Both the position numbers and the translations under genes were made by a program. From Pseudomonas mosselii (GTDB taxonomy: Bacteria > Pseudomonadota > Gammaproteobacteria > Pseudomonadales > Pseudomonadaceae), in the NCBI RefSeq assembly GCF_003205295.1, contig NZ_QJRP01000025.1, positions 1-64,000 of the forward strand: a stretch of 64,000 bases of DNA, given 5' to 3'. Below the pieces are notes generated by a model. The model did no database searches. It had not been told where the DNA came from and saw nothing but the letters and a program-made list of their open reading frames with translations. Of the stretch, positions 17,517-28,128 are shown one piece after another; positions within the stretch are counted from its first letter, which is position 1; every line of letters begins with the position of its first letter.

Positions 17517-18947
17517 ATGGGCGCACTACTGAACCTGGTCGAACGCAACCTGCACGAAGTGCAGGTGGATGCCGACCGCATGCTGTTCCATATCCCCAGC
17601 AGTTCGCTGTTCGCCGCTGACGCGGTGACCGGCGGCATCATCGACACCTTGCGCCGCCAGGGCTGCTCCGCCGAGGAGCTGATGCAACGCCTCGGCCAGC
17701 AGTTTTCCGGGCAGGACATCGAGGAAACCCTGCGCGAGCTGATCGCCCTGGAGGTGGTCAGCGACGGCTCGCCGCTGACGCCGGAGATCGCCCTGAAACA
17801 GGTCGAGCGCACGGCGCTGAACACCGTGGTGCTCAACGTCAACACCGGCTGCAACCTGAGCTGCACCTACTGCTACAAGGAAGACCTCGACAAGCCGTCG
17901 GCCGGGCGCAAGATGAACACGGCCACCGCCGAGGCCTCGGTGGAGATGCTGCTCAAGGAGTCGCCCGACGAGCAGCGCTACAGCGTGGTGTTCTTCGGTG
18001 GCGAGCCGCTGTCCAACCGGGCGCTGATCGAGCACATGGTGGCTTACTGCGAGCGGCGCTTCGCCGAGGTAGGCAAGCAGGTCGAGTTCATCATGACCAC
18101 CAACGCCACCTTGCTCACCGAGGAAATCGTCGACTGGCTCGACGCTCATCGTTTCGGTTTGTCGGTCAGCATCGACGGGCCCAAGACCGTGCACGACCGC
18201 AACCGTATCACCGTGGGCGGGCAGGGCACCTATGACGTGGTGCGGCGCAAGGCCGACATGCTGCTGTCGCGCTACCGCAGCCGGCCGGTGGGGGCGCGGG
18301 TCACCCTGACCCGTGGCATCACCGACGTCGAGACCATCTGGAACCATCTGTTCAACGACCTGGGGTTCGCCGAGGTCGGTTTCGCCCCGGTGACCTCCGG
18401 CGACATGGCCGACTTCAACCTCACAGGCGACGAGCTGGTGCAGGTGTTCGCCAACATGAAGGCCCTGGGCCGGCGCTACCTGGAGGCGGCGCTGGAGCAC
18501 CGCAACATCGGTTTCTCCAACCTGCACCAGTTGATCACCGATATCCACGAGGGTCACAAGAAGGCCCTGCCGTGCGGGGCCGGGCTGAAGATGCTGGCGG
18601 TGGACCACGAGGGCGAGCTGAACCTGTGCCACCGTTTCACCGGTTCCAGCCTGCCGACCTTCGGCAACGTGCACCAGGGCGTGAAGCAGGCGCAGCTCAA
18701 TGACTTTCTCTCGCAGCGCCTGGACCGCAGCGGCACCGGCTGCGACAGCTGCCGCATCCGCAACCTGTGCTCCGGCGGCTGCTACCACGAGAGCTACGCC
18801 CGCTACGGCGATCCGCAGCACCCGACCTACCACTACTGCGAGCTGATGCGCGACTGGGTCGACTTCGGCATCGAGGTCTACAGCCGCATCATGGCCGCCA
18901 ACCCGGCCTTCATCGATCGCTACATCACTCCCAGGAAGGCGCACTGA
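17517..18947 (+). CDS. qhpD: QhpD, radical SAM enzyme making thioether cross-links in QhpC
   Basis: The 476-aa protein has the radical SAM cluster motif CNLSCTYC (Cys112, Cys116, Cys119), a typical FFGGEPL segment and a C-terminal SPASM-like Cys cluster (CGAG, CHRF, CDSCRIRNLCSGGCYHE, YYCEL). The N-terminal part (~20-95) resembles a peptide-recognition domain. It forms the Cys-Asp and Cys-Glu sulfur bonds in QhpC in the cytoplasm. Its substrate gene qhpC starts 1 base after its stop. Confidence 0.93.
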   Translation: MGALLNLVERNLHEVQVDADRMLFHIPSSSLFAADAVTGGIIDTLRRQGCSAEELMQRLGQQFSGQDIEETLRELIALEVVSDGSPLTPEIALKQVERTALNTVVLNVNTGCNLSCTYCYKEDLDKPSAGRKMNTATAEASVEMLLKESPDEQRYSVVFFGGEPLSNRALIEHMVAYCERRFAEVGKQVEFIMTTNATLLTEEIVDWLDAHRFGLSVSIDGPKTVHDRNRITVGGQGTYDVVRRKADMLLSRYRSRPVGARVTLTRGITDVETIWNHLFNDLGFAEVGFAPVTSGDMADFNLTGDELVQVFANMKALGRRYLEAALEHRNIGFSNLHQLITDIHEGHKKALPCGAGLKMLAVDHEGELNLCHRFTGSSLPTFGNVHQGVKQAQLNDFLSQRLDRSGTGCDSCRIRNLCSGGCYHESYARYGDPQHPTYHYCELMRDWVDFGIEVYSRIMAANPAFIDRYITPRKAH

Positions 18948-18948
18948 C

Positions 18949-19272
18949 ATGAAGCACCTCAAACCGCTGAACAACAAGGCGCGTATCCTCGAACAAGCCG
19001 CCGCCGAAGACCGCGTCGACGAAGTGTTGGCCATGAGCGCCGTGGCCGGCTGCACCGCCACCACCGACCCGGGTTGGGAAGTGGATGCCTTCGGCGGCGT
19101 CAGCTCGCTGTGCCAGCCGATGGAGGCCGACCTTTACGGCTGCTCCGACCCTTGCTGGTGGCCGGCCCAGGTGCCGGACATGATGAGCACCTACCAGGAC
19201 TGGAACGCCCAGGCGAGCAACTCCGCCGAAGACTGGCGCAACCTCGGCACCGTATTCCCGAAAGACAAATAG
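18949..19272 (+). CDS. qhpC: QhpC, CTQ-bearing gamma subunit precursor
   Basis: This 107-residue precursor has a 28-residue leader and a 79-residue mature part starting MSAVAGC. All known cross-link positions are present in precursor numbering: Cys35-Glu44, Cys55-Asp61, Cys69-Asp77, and Cys65-Trp71 that form cysteine tryptophylquinone. Mature numbering 7-16, 27-33, 41-49 and 37-43 matches the published P. putida enzyme. The leader is not a Sec signal; it is removed by QhpE and the peptide is exported by QhpF. Confidence 0.95.
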   Translation: MKHLKPLNNKARILEQAAAEDRVDEVLAMSAVAGCTATTDPGWEVDAFGGVSSLCQPMEADLYGCSDPCWWPAQVPDMMSTYQDWNAQASNSAEDWRNLGTVFPKDK

Positions 19273-19291
19273 AATGACAAGGGGAAACCGC

Positions 19292-20413
19292 ATGAAAGCT
19301 GGATTCTGCGCGCAGCTCGCGCTCACCATTGCTGCCACGATCTGCGCCTGGGCGGCCCAGGCAGATGATGCAGGCCCGGCCTTGAAGGCGGGCCATGAAT
19401 ACCTGATCGCCACCAACTACCCGAACAACCTGCATGTGGTCGAGGTGGCCAGCGACACGCTGTACAAGACCTGTCGCATGCCCGATTCGTTCGGCCCCGG
19501 CACGGCGATGATGGCGCCGGATAACCGCACCGCCTACGTGCTGAACAACCACTTCGCCGATATCTACGGCATCGACCTGGACAGCTGCAAGACCACCTTC
19601 CACGCCAACCTCTCCAGCGTGCCGGGCGAGGTCGCCAAGGCCATGTACTCCTTCGCCATCAGCCCCGACGGCAAGGAGGTCTACGCCACGGTCAACCCGA
19701 GCCAGCGCATGAACGACCACTACGTGGTCAAACCGCCGCGTCTGGAGGTGTTTCGCACCAGCGACGGCCTCGACGCCAAGCCCGTGCGCAGCTTCCCGAT
19801 GCCGCGCCAGGTCTACCTGATGCGCGCCGCCGACGATGGCAGCCTGTACGTGGCCGGGCCGGACATCTACAAGCTTGACGTCAAGACCGGCAAGTACAGC
19901 GTCGCGCTGCCGCTGCGCAGCTGGAACCGCCCAGGCTACAGCGCGCCAGACGTACTGTACTTCTGGCCGCACCAGAGTTCGCGGCATGAGTTCTCGATGC
20001 TCTACACCATTGCGAAGTTCAAGGATGCCAAGCAGGACCCGGCCACCGCCGAGCCGCTGTACGGCTACCTGAGCATCGACCTGAAGACTGGCAAGGCCCA
20101 CACCCAGGAGTTCGCCGAGCTGACCGAGCTGTACTTCACCGGCCTGCGCTCGCCGAAGGACCCGAACCAGATGTACGGCGTGCTCAACCGCCTGGCCCGT
20201 TACGACATCCAGCAGAAGAAACTGGTCAAGGCCGCCAATCTCGACCATACCTACTACTGCGTGACCTTCGACAAGGCCGGCGACAAGCTCTACCTGGGCG
20301 GCACCTTCAACGACCTGGCGGTGTTCGACCCGAACACGCTGGAGAAGGTGAAGAACATCAAGCTGCCTGGTGGCGACATGTCGACCACCACGCCGCAGGT
20401 GTTCATCCGCTAG
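19292..20413 (+). CDS. qhpB: QhpB, beta subunit of quinohemoprotein amine dehydrogenase
   Basis: The 373-aa precursor has a signal peptide (MKAGFCAQLALTIAATICAW, cleavage near AQA-DD) and beta-propeller-type repeats (for example YSFAISPDGKEVYATVN and DKLYLGGTFNDLAVFD), as in the seven-bladed beta subunit that packs on QhpC. ATG 19292 has AAGGGG 8 bases upstream; an in-frame ATG at 19274 lacks a good site. It is last in qhpADCB. A REP pair follows. Confidence 0.92.
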   Translation: MKAGFCAQLALTIAATICAWAAQADDAGPALKAGHEYLIATNYPNNLHVVEVASDTLYKTCRMPDSFGPGTAMMAPDNRTAYVLNNHFADIYGIDLDSCKTTFHANLSSVPGEVAKAMYSFAISPDGKEVYATVNPSQRMNDHYVVKPPRLEVFRTSDGLDAKPVRSFPMPRQVYLMRAADDGSLYVAGPDIYKLDVKTGKYSVALPLRSWNRPGYSAPDVLYFWPHQSSRHEFSMLYTIAKFKDAKQDPATAEPLYGYLSIDLKTGKAHTQEFAELTELYFTGLRSPKDPNQMYGVLNRLARYDIQQKKLVKAANLDHTYYCVTFDKAGDKLYLGGTFNDLAVFDPNTLEKVKNIKLPGGDMSTTTPQVFIR

Positions 20414-20438
20414 CGGCCCGGGGCTGCACATCCCCCTT

Positions 20439-20553
20439 GTAGGAGCGGCCTTGTGCCGCGAAAGGGCTGCAAAGCAGCCCCATTCTCGCTGTGACGCTGA
20501 AATCGCCGGGGGCGCTGCGCGCCCCTTTCGCGGCACAAGGCCGCTCCTACAGG
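20439..20553. repeat. REP pair (inverted)
   Basis: GTAGGAGCGGCCTTGTGCCG and its inverted copy CGGCACAAGGCCGCTCCTAC flank GGGCTGCAAAGCAGCCCC and a short spacer. It lies between qhpB and the acyl-CoA synthetase gene. Confidence 0.9.
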
Positions 20554-20576
20554 GATCGCACAACAAGAGAGCCCCT

Positions 20577-22259
<1,683 letters not shown>

Positions 22260-22262
22260 TCG

Positions 22263-22820
22263 TCAGCCCTGTGGTCGGGCGCCGTTGAGGAACAGCTGCT
22301 CGATCGTCTGCGCGGTGTTGGCGCTGGCGGCGCGGCCACGGTGCTCGGCATCGACCATGCCGTAGATCATGGTCATGAACATTTCGGTGAACACCGCCGC
22401 GCTGATGTCGATGCGCAGCACGCCCAGTTGCTGGGTGCGCAGGAAGAACGCGTCCATGGCCTGGATATAGGCCTGCCAGCGCAGGTCCTCGGCGTCGTTG
22501 AGCAAGGTGTCGGGGCGGTACTGGAACATCAGGAACATCAGCAACTCGCGATGCTTGAGATGTTCGGCGATCAGGTGACGAATGCCGGCCAGCGGTTCGA
22601 TGCGTTCCAGGTCGGCTTCGAGGATGACCTGGTTGAGCACTTGCTCGCCATGGTCCTCGAGCAGCTTCACCAGGTTGTCGCGGGTGCCGCAGAAGCGGTG
22701 CAGGGTGGCTTTGCTGACCCCGGCGGTTTCCGCCAGCTCCTTGAGAGTGGCGCGGGGGTGGACGACAATGGCCTGGGCCAGCGCCTTGAGCAGGCGCTCT
22801 TCCTGGAGGGTTCTACGCAT
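22263..22820 (-). CDS. TetR-family transcriptional regulator
   Basis: The 185-aa protein has an N-terminal TetR helix-turn-helix (ATLKELAETAGVSKATLHRFCGTRDNLVKLL) and a variable ligand domain. ATG 22820 is preferred because GAGGT lies 6 bases upstream; a GTG 39 bases earlier is a weaker start. It faces the acyl-CoA synthetase gene and precedes acyl-CoA genes, so it may sense an acyl-CoA or acid. A 20-bp palindrome upstream could be its own operator. Confidence 0.85.
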   Translation of the reverse strand: MRRTLQEERLLKALAQAIVVHPRATLKELAETAGVSKATLHRFCGTRDNLVKLLEDHGEQVLNQVILEADLERIEPLAGIRHLIAEHLKHRELLMFLMFQYRPDTLLNDAEDLRWQAYIQAMDAFFLRTQQLGVLRIDISAAVFTEMFMTMIYGMVDAEHRGRAASANTAQTIEQLFLNGARPQG

Positions 22821-22870
22821 GTGGGACCTCGAGTCGGGATTCAGCGACGAAATATCCACAATTGTATCAT

Positions 22871-22890
22871 ATGAGACGAATAAATCTCAT
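22871..22890. promoter_or_regulatory. Palindrome, candidate TetR operator
   Basis: ATGAGACGAATAAATCTCAT has perfect 6-bp arms around an 8-bp centre, 51 bp before the TetR gene start in an AT-rich segment. Other small palindromes (ACAATTGT, TCATATGA) are adjacent. TetR genes commonly have such operators. Confidence 0.5.
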
Positions 22891-22908
22891 GAAGGGCACG
22901 CGTTCCCT

Positions 22909-23025
22909 GTAGGAGCGGCCTTGCGTCGCGAAAGGGCTGCGTAGCAGCCCCGGGATTTCAGCGTAAATGCAAAGATTGCCGGGGCCGCTTTGCGGCCCTT
23001 TCGCGGCACAAGGCCGCTCCTACAG
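22909..23025. repeat. REP pair (inverted)
   Basis: GTAGGAGCGGCCTTGCGTCG and the inverted CGGCACAAGGCCGCTCCTAC flank the loop, with GGGCTGCGTAGCAGCCCC in the left copy. It lies between the TetR gene and the acyl-CoA dehydrogenase gene. Confidence 0.9.
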
Positions 23026-23053
23026 AGGGGCGGATATAACCTGATGTCTTGCC

Positions 23054-24205
23054 TCAGACCGTATAATGCTTCAACTCACGCGCAATCAACATGCGCTGGA
23101 TTTCGCTGGAACCCTCGTAGATCTGGGTAATGCGCGCATCGCGATAGTACTTCTCCACCGGGTAGTCTTCCAGGTAGCCATACCCGCCATGCACCTGGAT
23201 CGCCATCGAGCAGACCCGCTCGGCCATTTCCGAGGCGAACAGCTTGGCCTGGGAGGCCTCCGACAGGCAAGGCTTGCCGGCGCTGCGCAGGCGCGCGGCA
23301 TGCAGGATCAGCAGGCGAGCAGCGTTGACCTGCACCTGCATGTCGGCCAGCAGGTTGGCGATGCTCTGGTGCTCGTTGATCGGCTTGCCGAACTGGATGC
23401 GCTCGCGGGAATAGGTCAGCGCCGCTTCGAAGGCCGCGCGGGCGATGCCCAGGGCCTGGGCGGCGATGCCGATGCGTCCGCCTTCGAGGTTGGACAGGGC
23501 GATGGCCAGGCCCTTGCCGCGCTCGCCCAGCAGGTTGACGGCCGGGATGCGGCAGTTGTCCAGGGTCACGGCGCAGGTGTCGGAGGCGCGGATGCCCATC
23601 TTGTGTTCGCTGCGGTCGACCTTGAAGCCTGGGTTGTCGGTGGGCACCAGGAAGGCCGAGAGGCCTTTCTTGCCCAGCTCCGGGTCGGTAACGGCGAAGA
23701 CGATGGCCAGCTTGGCGCGGCGGGCGTTGCTGACGAACTGCTTGGCGCCGTTGATCACCCACTGGCCATCGACAAGCTCGGCGCGGGTGCGCAGGTTGTG
23801 GGCCTCGGAACCGGCCTGGGGCTCGGTCAGGCAGAAGCAGCCGATCGCCTCGCCGCTGGCCAGTTGCGGCAACCAGTCCTGCTGCTGCTCGGGCGTGCCG
23901 TAGGCCAGCAGCGGGCCGCAGCCCACCGAGTTGTGGATGCTCATCATCGCCCCGGTGGCGCCATCGGCGGCGGAGATTTCCTCCACCGCCAGGGCATAGG
24001 CCACGTAGTCGGTGTAGCTGCCGCCGAACTGTTCCGGGGCGACCATGCCGAGCAGGCCCAGTTCGCCCATCTTGCGCACCACGTCATCGTCGATCCAGCC
24101 GGCCTTTTCCCAGGCCTGGGCATGGGGCGCGATCTCGCCGCGGGCGAAATCGCGGGCCATGTCGCGGATCATGATCTGCTCTTCGCTCAGTTCCAGGTCT
24201 TGCAT
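23054..24205 (-). CDS. Short/branched-chain acyl-CoA dehydrogenase
   Basis: This 383-aa flavoenzyme has the family signatures CFCLTEPQAGSEA, FVSNARRAKLAIVF, the EGGRIGIAAQALGIA helix, the QVHGGYGYLEDYPVEKYYRDARI segment and the C-terminal YEGSSEIQRMLIAR, whose Glu is the catalytic base in short-chain and isobutyryl-type enzymes. It lies 16 bp after a 3-hydroxyisobutyryl-CoA hydrolase-like gene, fitting valine or isobutyrate breakdown, or short acyl-CoAs made from amines. Confidence 0.9.
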   Translation of the reverse strand: MQDLELSEEQIMIRDMARDFARGEIAPHAQAWEKAGWIDDDVVRKMGELGLLGMVAPEQFGGSYTDYVAYALAVEEISAADGATGAMMSIHNSVGCGPLLAYGTPEQQQDWLPQLASGEAIGCFCLTEPQAGSEAHNLRTRAELVDGQWVINGAKQFVSNARRAKLAIVFAVTDPELGKKGLSAFLVPTDNPGFKVDRSEHKMGIRASDTCAVTLDNCRIPAVNLLGERGKGLAIALSNLEGGRIGIAAQALGIARAAFEAALTYSRERIQFGKPINEHQSIANLLADMQVQVNAARLLILHAARLRSAGKPCLSEASQAKLFASEMAERVCSMAIQVHGGYGYLEDYPVEKYYRDARITQIYEGSSEIQRMLIARELKHYTV

Positions 24206-24221
24206 CTGTGTACTCCCGGGC

Positions 24222-25292
24222 TCACAGGCCTTCGAAGAATTGGTCGACCCGCTGGGCGGTGAGACCGGCCAGGGTCGGCGGGTTCCAGCGGGGTTGCTTG
24301 TCCTTGTCGACGATCAGGGCGCGCACGCCTTCGATGATATCGCCATGGGCGAACCACTGGCGGTCGATGTGCAGTTCCATGGCGAAGCAGTCTTCCAGGG
24401 CCAGGTGGCGGCCGCGGCGCAGCAGTTCCAGGGTCACGGCCATGGCCAATGGCGAGCGGGTTTCCAGCAGGTCGGCGGTGTCCAGCGCCCACTGACGACT
24501 GTCGCCGATGGTCACGGCGCGCAGTTGCTCGATGATGCTCGGCAGGTCGGGCAGGGCGAAGAAGTGGTCGATCACCGGGCGCAGTTGCGCCAGTGGCGCG
24601 TCCGCCAAGGTCTGGGTGCCCAACCTGGCGAGCAGGCCTTGCAGGTCCTTGAGCGGGTTGGCGCCGAAGGTCAGGCGGTCTAGCCCGTCATCCAGGGCCG
24701 CGAGCTTTTCACTGTCGATGTACCAGTCGGCCAGGCCGCAGTGGAGGGCATCGGCAGCCTTGATCTGGCTGCCGCTGACGCCCAGATAGATACCCAGTTC
24801 GCCCGGTACCCGGGGCAGGAAGTAGCTGCCACCGACATCCGGGAAGTAGCCGATGCCCACTTCGGGCATGCCCAGGCGGCTGCGTTCGGTGACGATGCGC
24901 AGGTCGCAACCCTGGGCCAGGCCCATGCCGCCGCCGAGGGTGAAGCCGTCCATCAGCACCAGCACCGGCTTGCGGTAGCGGTGGATGCACAGGTCCAGGG
25001 CGTATTCCTCGACGAAGAAGTCCTCGTGCAGTTTCTCGCCGGCCTTGTAGCTGTCGTGCAGCGAACGGATATCGCCACCGGCGCAGAAGCCCTTGGGCCC
25101 CTCGCCACGCAGCATCACGGCGTGCACCTGCGGGTCCTGGGCCCACTGGTCGAGGTGGTGCTGCAGGTTGCGCACCATCTCCAGGGTCAGGGCGTTCAGG
25201 CCGGAGGGGCGGTTGAGGGTGAGGTGGCCAATGTGGTTGCGGACCTCGGCCAATACCTGATCCGTTGCCGAGGGTTGAGCGTGCGCGGTCAT
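24222..25292 (-). CDS. Enoyl-CoA hydratase/isomerase family, 3-hydroxyisobutyryl-CoA hydrolase-like
   Basis: The 356-aa length and segments such as GPKGFCAGGDIRSL, MDGFTLGGGMGLAQGCDLRI and EVGIGYFPDVGGSYFLPR match the long branch of the crotonase superfamily that includes 3-hydroxyisobutyryl-CoA hydrolase. That enzyme releases 3-hydroxyisobutyrate in valine breakdown. First gene of a two-gene operon with the acyl-CoA dehydrogenase. Start ATG 25292 has GGGAG 6 bases upstream. Confidence 0.87.
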   Translation of the reverse strand: MTAHAQPSATDQVLAEVRNHIGHLTLNRPSGLNALTLEMVRNLQHHLDQWAQDPQVHAVMLRGEGPKGFCAGGDIRSLHDSYKAGEKLHEDFFVEEYALDLCIHRYRKPVLVLMDGFTLGGGMGLAQGCDLRIVTERSRLGMPEVGIGYFPDVGGSYFLPRVPGELGIYLGVSGSQIKAADALHCGLADWYIDSEKLAALDDGLDRLTFGANPLKDLQGLLARLGTQTLADAPLAQLRPVIDHFFALPDLPSIIEQLRAVTIGDSRQWALDTADLLETRSPLAMAVTLELLRRGRHLALEDCFAMELHIDRQWFAHGDIIEGVRALIVDKDKQPRWNPPTLAGLTAQRVDQFFEGL

Positions 25293-25334
25293 CGCGGTCT
25301 CCCTGCTTTGTTATTGATTTTCCAAGTGAAGTCC

Positions 25335-25437
25335 TGGAATGCGCGGGCGGATCGAGCGATCCTGTCATGCAAAATTACCCTGCACAATTGGCAAATCTGC
25401 AGGGCTATCCTGCATTTTTATCGCCATGCGCATTCCA
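25335..25437. promoter_or_regulatory. Nested inverted repeats, candidate operator region
   Basis: TGGAATGCGC (25335-25344) is matched by GCGCATTCCA (25428-25437), and inside them CCCTGCA (25378-25384) is matched by TGCAGGG (25398-25404). A further TCCTGCA lies near 25408. The block is AT-rich and lies 43-145 bp upstream of the hydrolase gene. Confidence 0.45.
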
Positions 25438-25472
25438 AGTCTGATGCAGCACTGTAGCAATTCCACGCAATC

Positions 25473-25590
25473 TGTAGGAGCGGCCTTGCGTCGCGAAAGG
25501 GCTGCGCAGCAGCCCCAGGATCTCAGCGTCAAAGCAGAGATCGCCGGGGCCGCCGTGCGGCCCTTTCGCGACGCAAGGCCGCTCCTACAG
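25473..25590. repeat. REP pair (inverted)
   Basis: GTAGGAGCGGCCTTGCGTCG and the inverted CGACGCAAGGCCGCTCCTAC, with GGGCTGCGCAGCAGCCCC inside. Located between the divergent hydrolase and LuxR genes. Confidence 0.9.
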
Positions 25591-25698
25591 GGATCGTGCA
25601 GCAATTGAGACTGGCTCCTCACCCCGAAGGGTGATAGCCGCCCCGTCCCCCCCATGAAACAATCCCGTCCAGCACTCACCCTGGCGGGGACAACAACA

Positions 25699-26547
25699 AT
25701 GAGCAACGCCCAGCTGAATTCGCCCGACTGGTATGCGCAGATGGCCCGCGTGGTCGACGCCATCGGCACGCCCGGGTTCGTCGAGGCGTTGTTCGCCGCC
25801 CTCAACCAACTGGCGCCATGCCAGGCCATCACGGTGTTCCTGTACCCACGCAAGGGCCTGCCCTCGGCGCTGTTCGCCAAGGATGACGAGGGACCCTGGC
25901 TGCCCGAGGGCAACGTGCAGAAGTACCTCGAAGGCTACTACCTGCTGTGTCCGTTCTACCGCGCCTGCATGGACGGCGTGCCCGCCGGTTGCTATCGCCT
26001 GAGCGATGTCGCCCCGGACCACTTCAAGCGCAGCGAGTACTACACCTCGTTCTACCAGCACGCGCATCTGGAGGACGAACTCAACTACCTGGTGCCGCTG
26101 GACGCCCAGCTGACGATCGCCGTGGCCCTTGGCAGCACCCGGCGCCTGGGCAGCCGTCAGGTGGCCGAGCTCAAGTGCGTCGCCGCCTGGGTGGTGGCGG
26201 TGGTGCGCCGCCACTGGGGGCAGCTGGATGCCGAGGCCCTGGGCGGGCGCTTTGAAAGCGCGCTGGGGCGGCAGATCAACGCCGCGCTGAACAATTTCGG
26301 CTCCTCCTTGCTCACCGAGCGTGAATGCCATGTCGCCCAGTACCTGCTGCGCGGCCATTCCACACGCTCGCTGGCCGAGCGCCTGGGAATCAGCGAAGAC
26401 ACCGTCAAGACCCACCGCAAGAACCTCTACGCCAAGCTCGACATCGCCACCCAGGCCGAGCTGTTCTCGTTGTTCATCGCCTCGCTGGCCCAGGCCCAGG
26501 AAGGCCTGAGCAAGGACCCGCTGGAAAGCTACCTGCGACGGCGCTGA
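25699..26547 (+). CDS. LuxR-family regulator, paralogue of the one at 34062
   Basis: The 282-aa protein has a C-terminal LuxR helix-turn-helix (LTERECHVAQYLLRGHSTRS followed by LAERLGISEDTVKTHRKNLYAKL) and an N-terminal half without recognisable autoinducer-binding motifs. It shares the layout (FYPRKGLP, DPFY/CPFY-RAC, APD-F-RSEYY) with the regulator at 34062. ATG 25699 is chosen as it follows a GGGGA segment; ATG 25654 lies in poor context. It precedes aldehyde dehydrogenase and aminotransferase genes that it may control. Confidence 0.85.
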   Translation: MSNAQLNSPDWYAQMARVVDAIGTPGFVEALFAALNQLAPCQAITVFLYPRKGLPSALFAKDDEGPWLPEGNVQKYLEGYYLLCPFYRACMDGVPAGCYRLSDVAPDHFKRSEYYTSFYQHAHLEDELNYLVPLDAQLTIAVALGSTRRLGSRQVAELKCVAAWVVAVVRRHWGQLDAEALGGRFESALGRQINAALNNFGSSLLTERECHVAQYLLRGHSTRSLAERLGISEDTVKTHRKNLYAKLDIATQAELFSLFIASLAQAQEGLSKDPLESYLRRR

Positions 26548-26615
26548 ACCACCGCTTCACCTCATCCAGTCAATGACAATCACCGGCCCCGCGTGTGGCC
26601 GGAGGGGAGACCTGC

Positions 26616-28106
26616 GTGCATACGAAAAGCGATTGGCAGCAGCGCGCTGCACAGCAAAGCTTCATCACCACCGCGTTGATCGACGGCCGCCCGGTGACGG
26701 CCCGCGACGGCGCCACCTTCGCCGCCATCAACCCGGCGACCGAGCAGTGCCTGGCCCAGGTCGCCGCCTGCGCCGACCACGAGATCGACCAGGCGGTGCG
26801 GGCCGCCCGCCGTGCCTTCGAGCACGGCCCTTGGGCACGCATGGCGCCGGCCGAGCGCAAGCGCGTGCTGCTGCGCCTGGCCGAGCTGATGCTGGCCCAC
26901 CGCGAGGAACTGGCGCTGCTCGACTCGCTGAACATGGGCAAGCCGGTGATGGACGCCTACAACATCGACGTACCCGGCGCCGCTCACGTCTTCGCCTGGT
27001 ACGGCGAGGCGCTGGACAAGCTCTACGACCAGGTCGCGCCTACCGCCGCCAGTGCCGTGGCGATGATCAGCCGCGAGGCGCTGGGCGTCATCGGCGCGGT
27101 GGTGCCGTGGAACTTCCCGCTGGACATGGCCGCCTGGAAGGTCGCCCCGGCACTGGCCGCAGGCAACAGCGTGGTGCTCAAGCCCGCCGAGCAGTCGCCA
27201 TTCTCGGCCCTGCGACTGGCGGAGCTTGCATTGCAGGCCGGCCTGCCGGAAGGCGTGCTCAACGTGGTGCCGGGGCTGGGCGAAACGGCGGGTCGCGCCC
27301 TGGGCCTGCACCCTGATGTGGACTGCCTGGTGTTCACCGGTTCCACCCAGGTGGGCAAGTACTTCATGCAGTACTCGGCGCAGTCCAACCTCAAGCAGGT
27401 CTGGCTCGAATGCGGCGGCAAGAGCCCGAACCTGGTGTTCGACGATTGCCGCGACCTCGACCTGGCGGCGCAGAAGGCGGCGTTCGGCATTTTCTTCAAC
27501 CAGGGCGAGGTGTGTTCGGCCAACTCGCGGCTGTATGTGCAGCGCTCGATCCATGAAGAGTTCGTCGAGCGCCTGCTGCGCCAGGCCCGTGAATGGCTGC
27601 CGGGCGATCCGCTGGATCCGGCCAGCCGCGCCGGCGCCATCGTCGATGCCGGCCAGGCTGCGCGCATCGAGGCGGCCATCGCCCAGGGCCGGGCCGAGGG
27701 CGCGCGCCTGCTGTGCGGTGGCGAGCGCCTGAGCGTGAATGGCTCGCACAACTTCATCACACCGACGATCTTCACCGACGTGCGCCAGGACATGGCCCTG
27801 GCCCGCGAGGAGATCTTCGGCCCGGTGCTGGCGGTCAGCGCCTTCGACGACGAGGAACAGGCCATCGCCCTGGCCAACGACAGCGTCTACGGCCTGGCCG
27901 CGTCGGTCTGGAGCGACGACCTCAACCGCGCCCACCGCGTGGCCCGGCGGCTGAAGGCCGGCACGGTGTCGGTCAACACCGTCGATGCCCTGGACGTGAC
28001 CGTGCCGTTCGGCGGCGGCCGCCAGTCCGGTTTCGGCCGCGATCTCTCGCTGCATTCGTTCGACAAGTACACCCAGCTCAAGACCACCTGGATCCAGCTG
28101 CGCTGA
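26616..28106 (+). CDS. Aldehyde dehydrogenase, PuuC/KauB-like
   Basis: This 496-aa NAD(P)-dependent aldehyde dehydrogenase has catalytic Cys in FFNQGEVCSANSRLYV and Glu in LECGGKSPNLVF. It resembles gamma-glutamyl-aminobutyraldehyde or guanidinobutyraldehyde dehydrogenases used in polyamine breakdown. The likely start is GTG 26616 (MHTKSDWQQRA): GGAGGGGAG lies 6 bases upstream, and an in-frame GTG at 26595 would overlap that ribosome site. The aminotransferase gene begins 22 bp downstream. Confidence 0.88.
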   Translation: MHTKSDWQQRAAQQSFITTALIDGRPVTARDGATFAAINPATEQCLAQVAACADHEIDQAVRAARRAFEHGPWARMAPAERKRVLLRLAELMLAHREELALLDSLNMGKPVMDAYNIDVPGAAHVFAWYGEALDKLYDQVAPTAASAVAMISREALGVIGAVVPWNFPLDMAAWKVAPALAAGNSVVLKPAEQSPFSALRLAELALQAGLPEGVLNVVPGLGETAGRALGLHPDVDCLVFTGSTQVGKYFMQYSAQSNLKQVWLECGGKSPNLVFDDCRDLDLAAQKAAFGIFFNQGEVCSANSRLYVQRSIHEEFVERLLRQAREWLPGDPLDPASRAGAIVDAGQAARIEAAIAQGRAEGARLLCGGERLSVNGSHNFITPTIFTDVRQDMALAREEIFGPVLAVSAFDDEEQAIALANDSVYGLAASVWSDDLNRAHRVARRLKAGTVSVNTVDALDVTVPFGGGRQSGFGRDLSLHSFDKYTQLKTTWIQLR

Positions 28107-28128
28107 CATTCACCCGAGGAGAACAACA

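Larger units (their letters stand above)
25293..25698. other. Divergent intergenic region with nested inverted repeats and a REP pair
   Basis: About 400 bp. It includes an AT-rich part with nested inverted repeats (25335-25437), probably the control region of the hydrolase gene, then a REP pair (25473-25590) and the leader of the LuxR gene. Confidence 0.65.
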
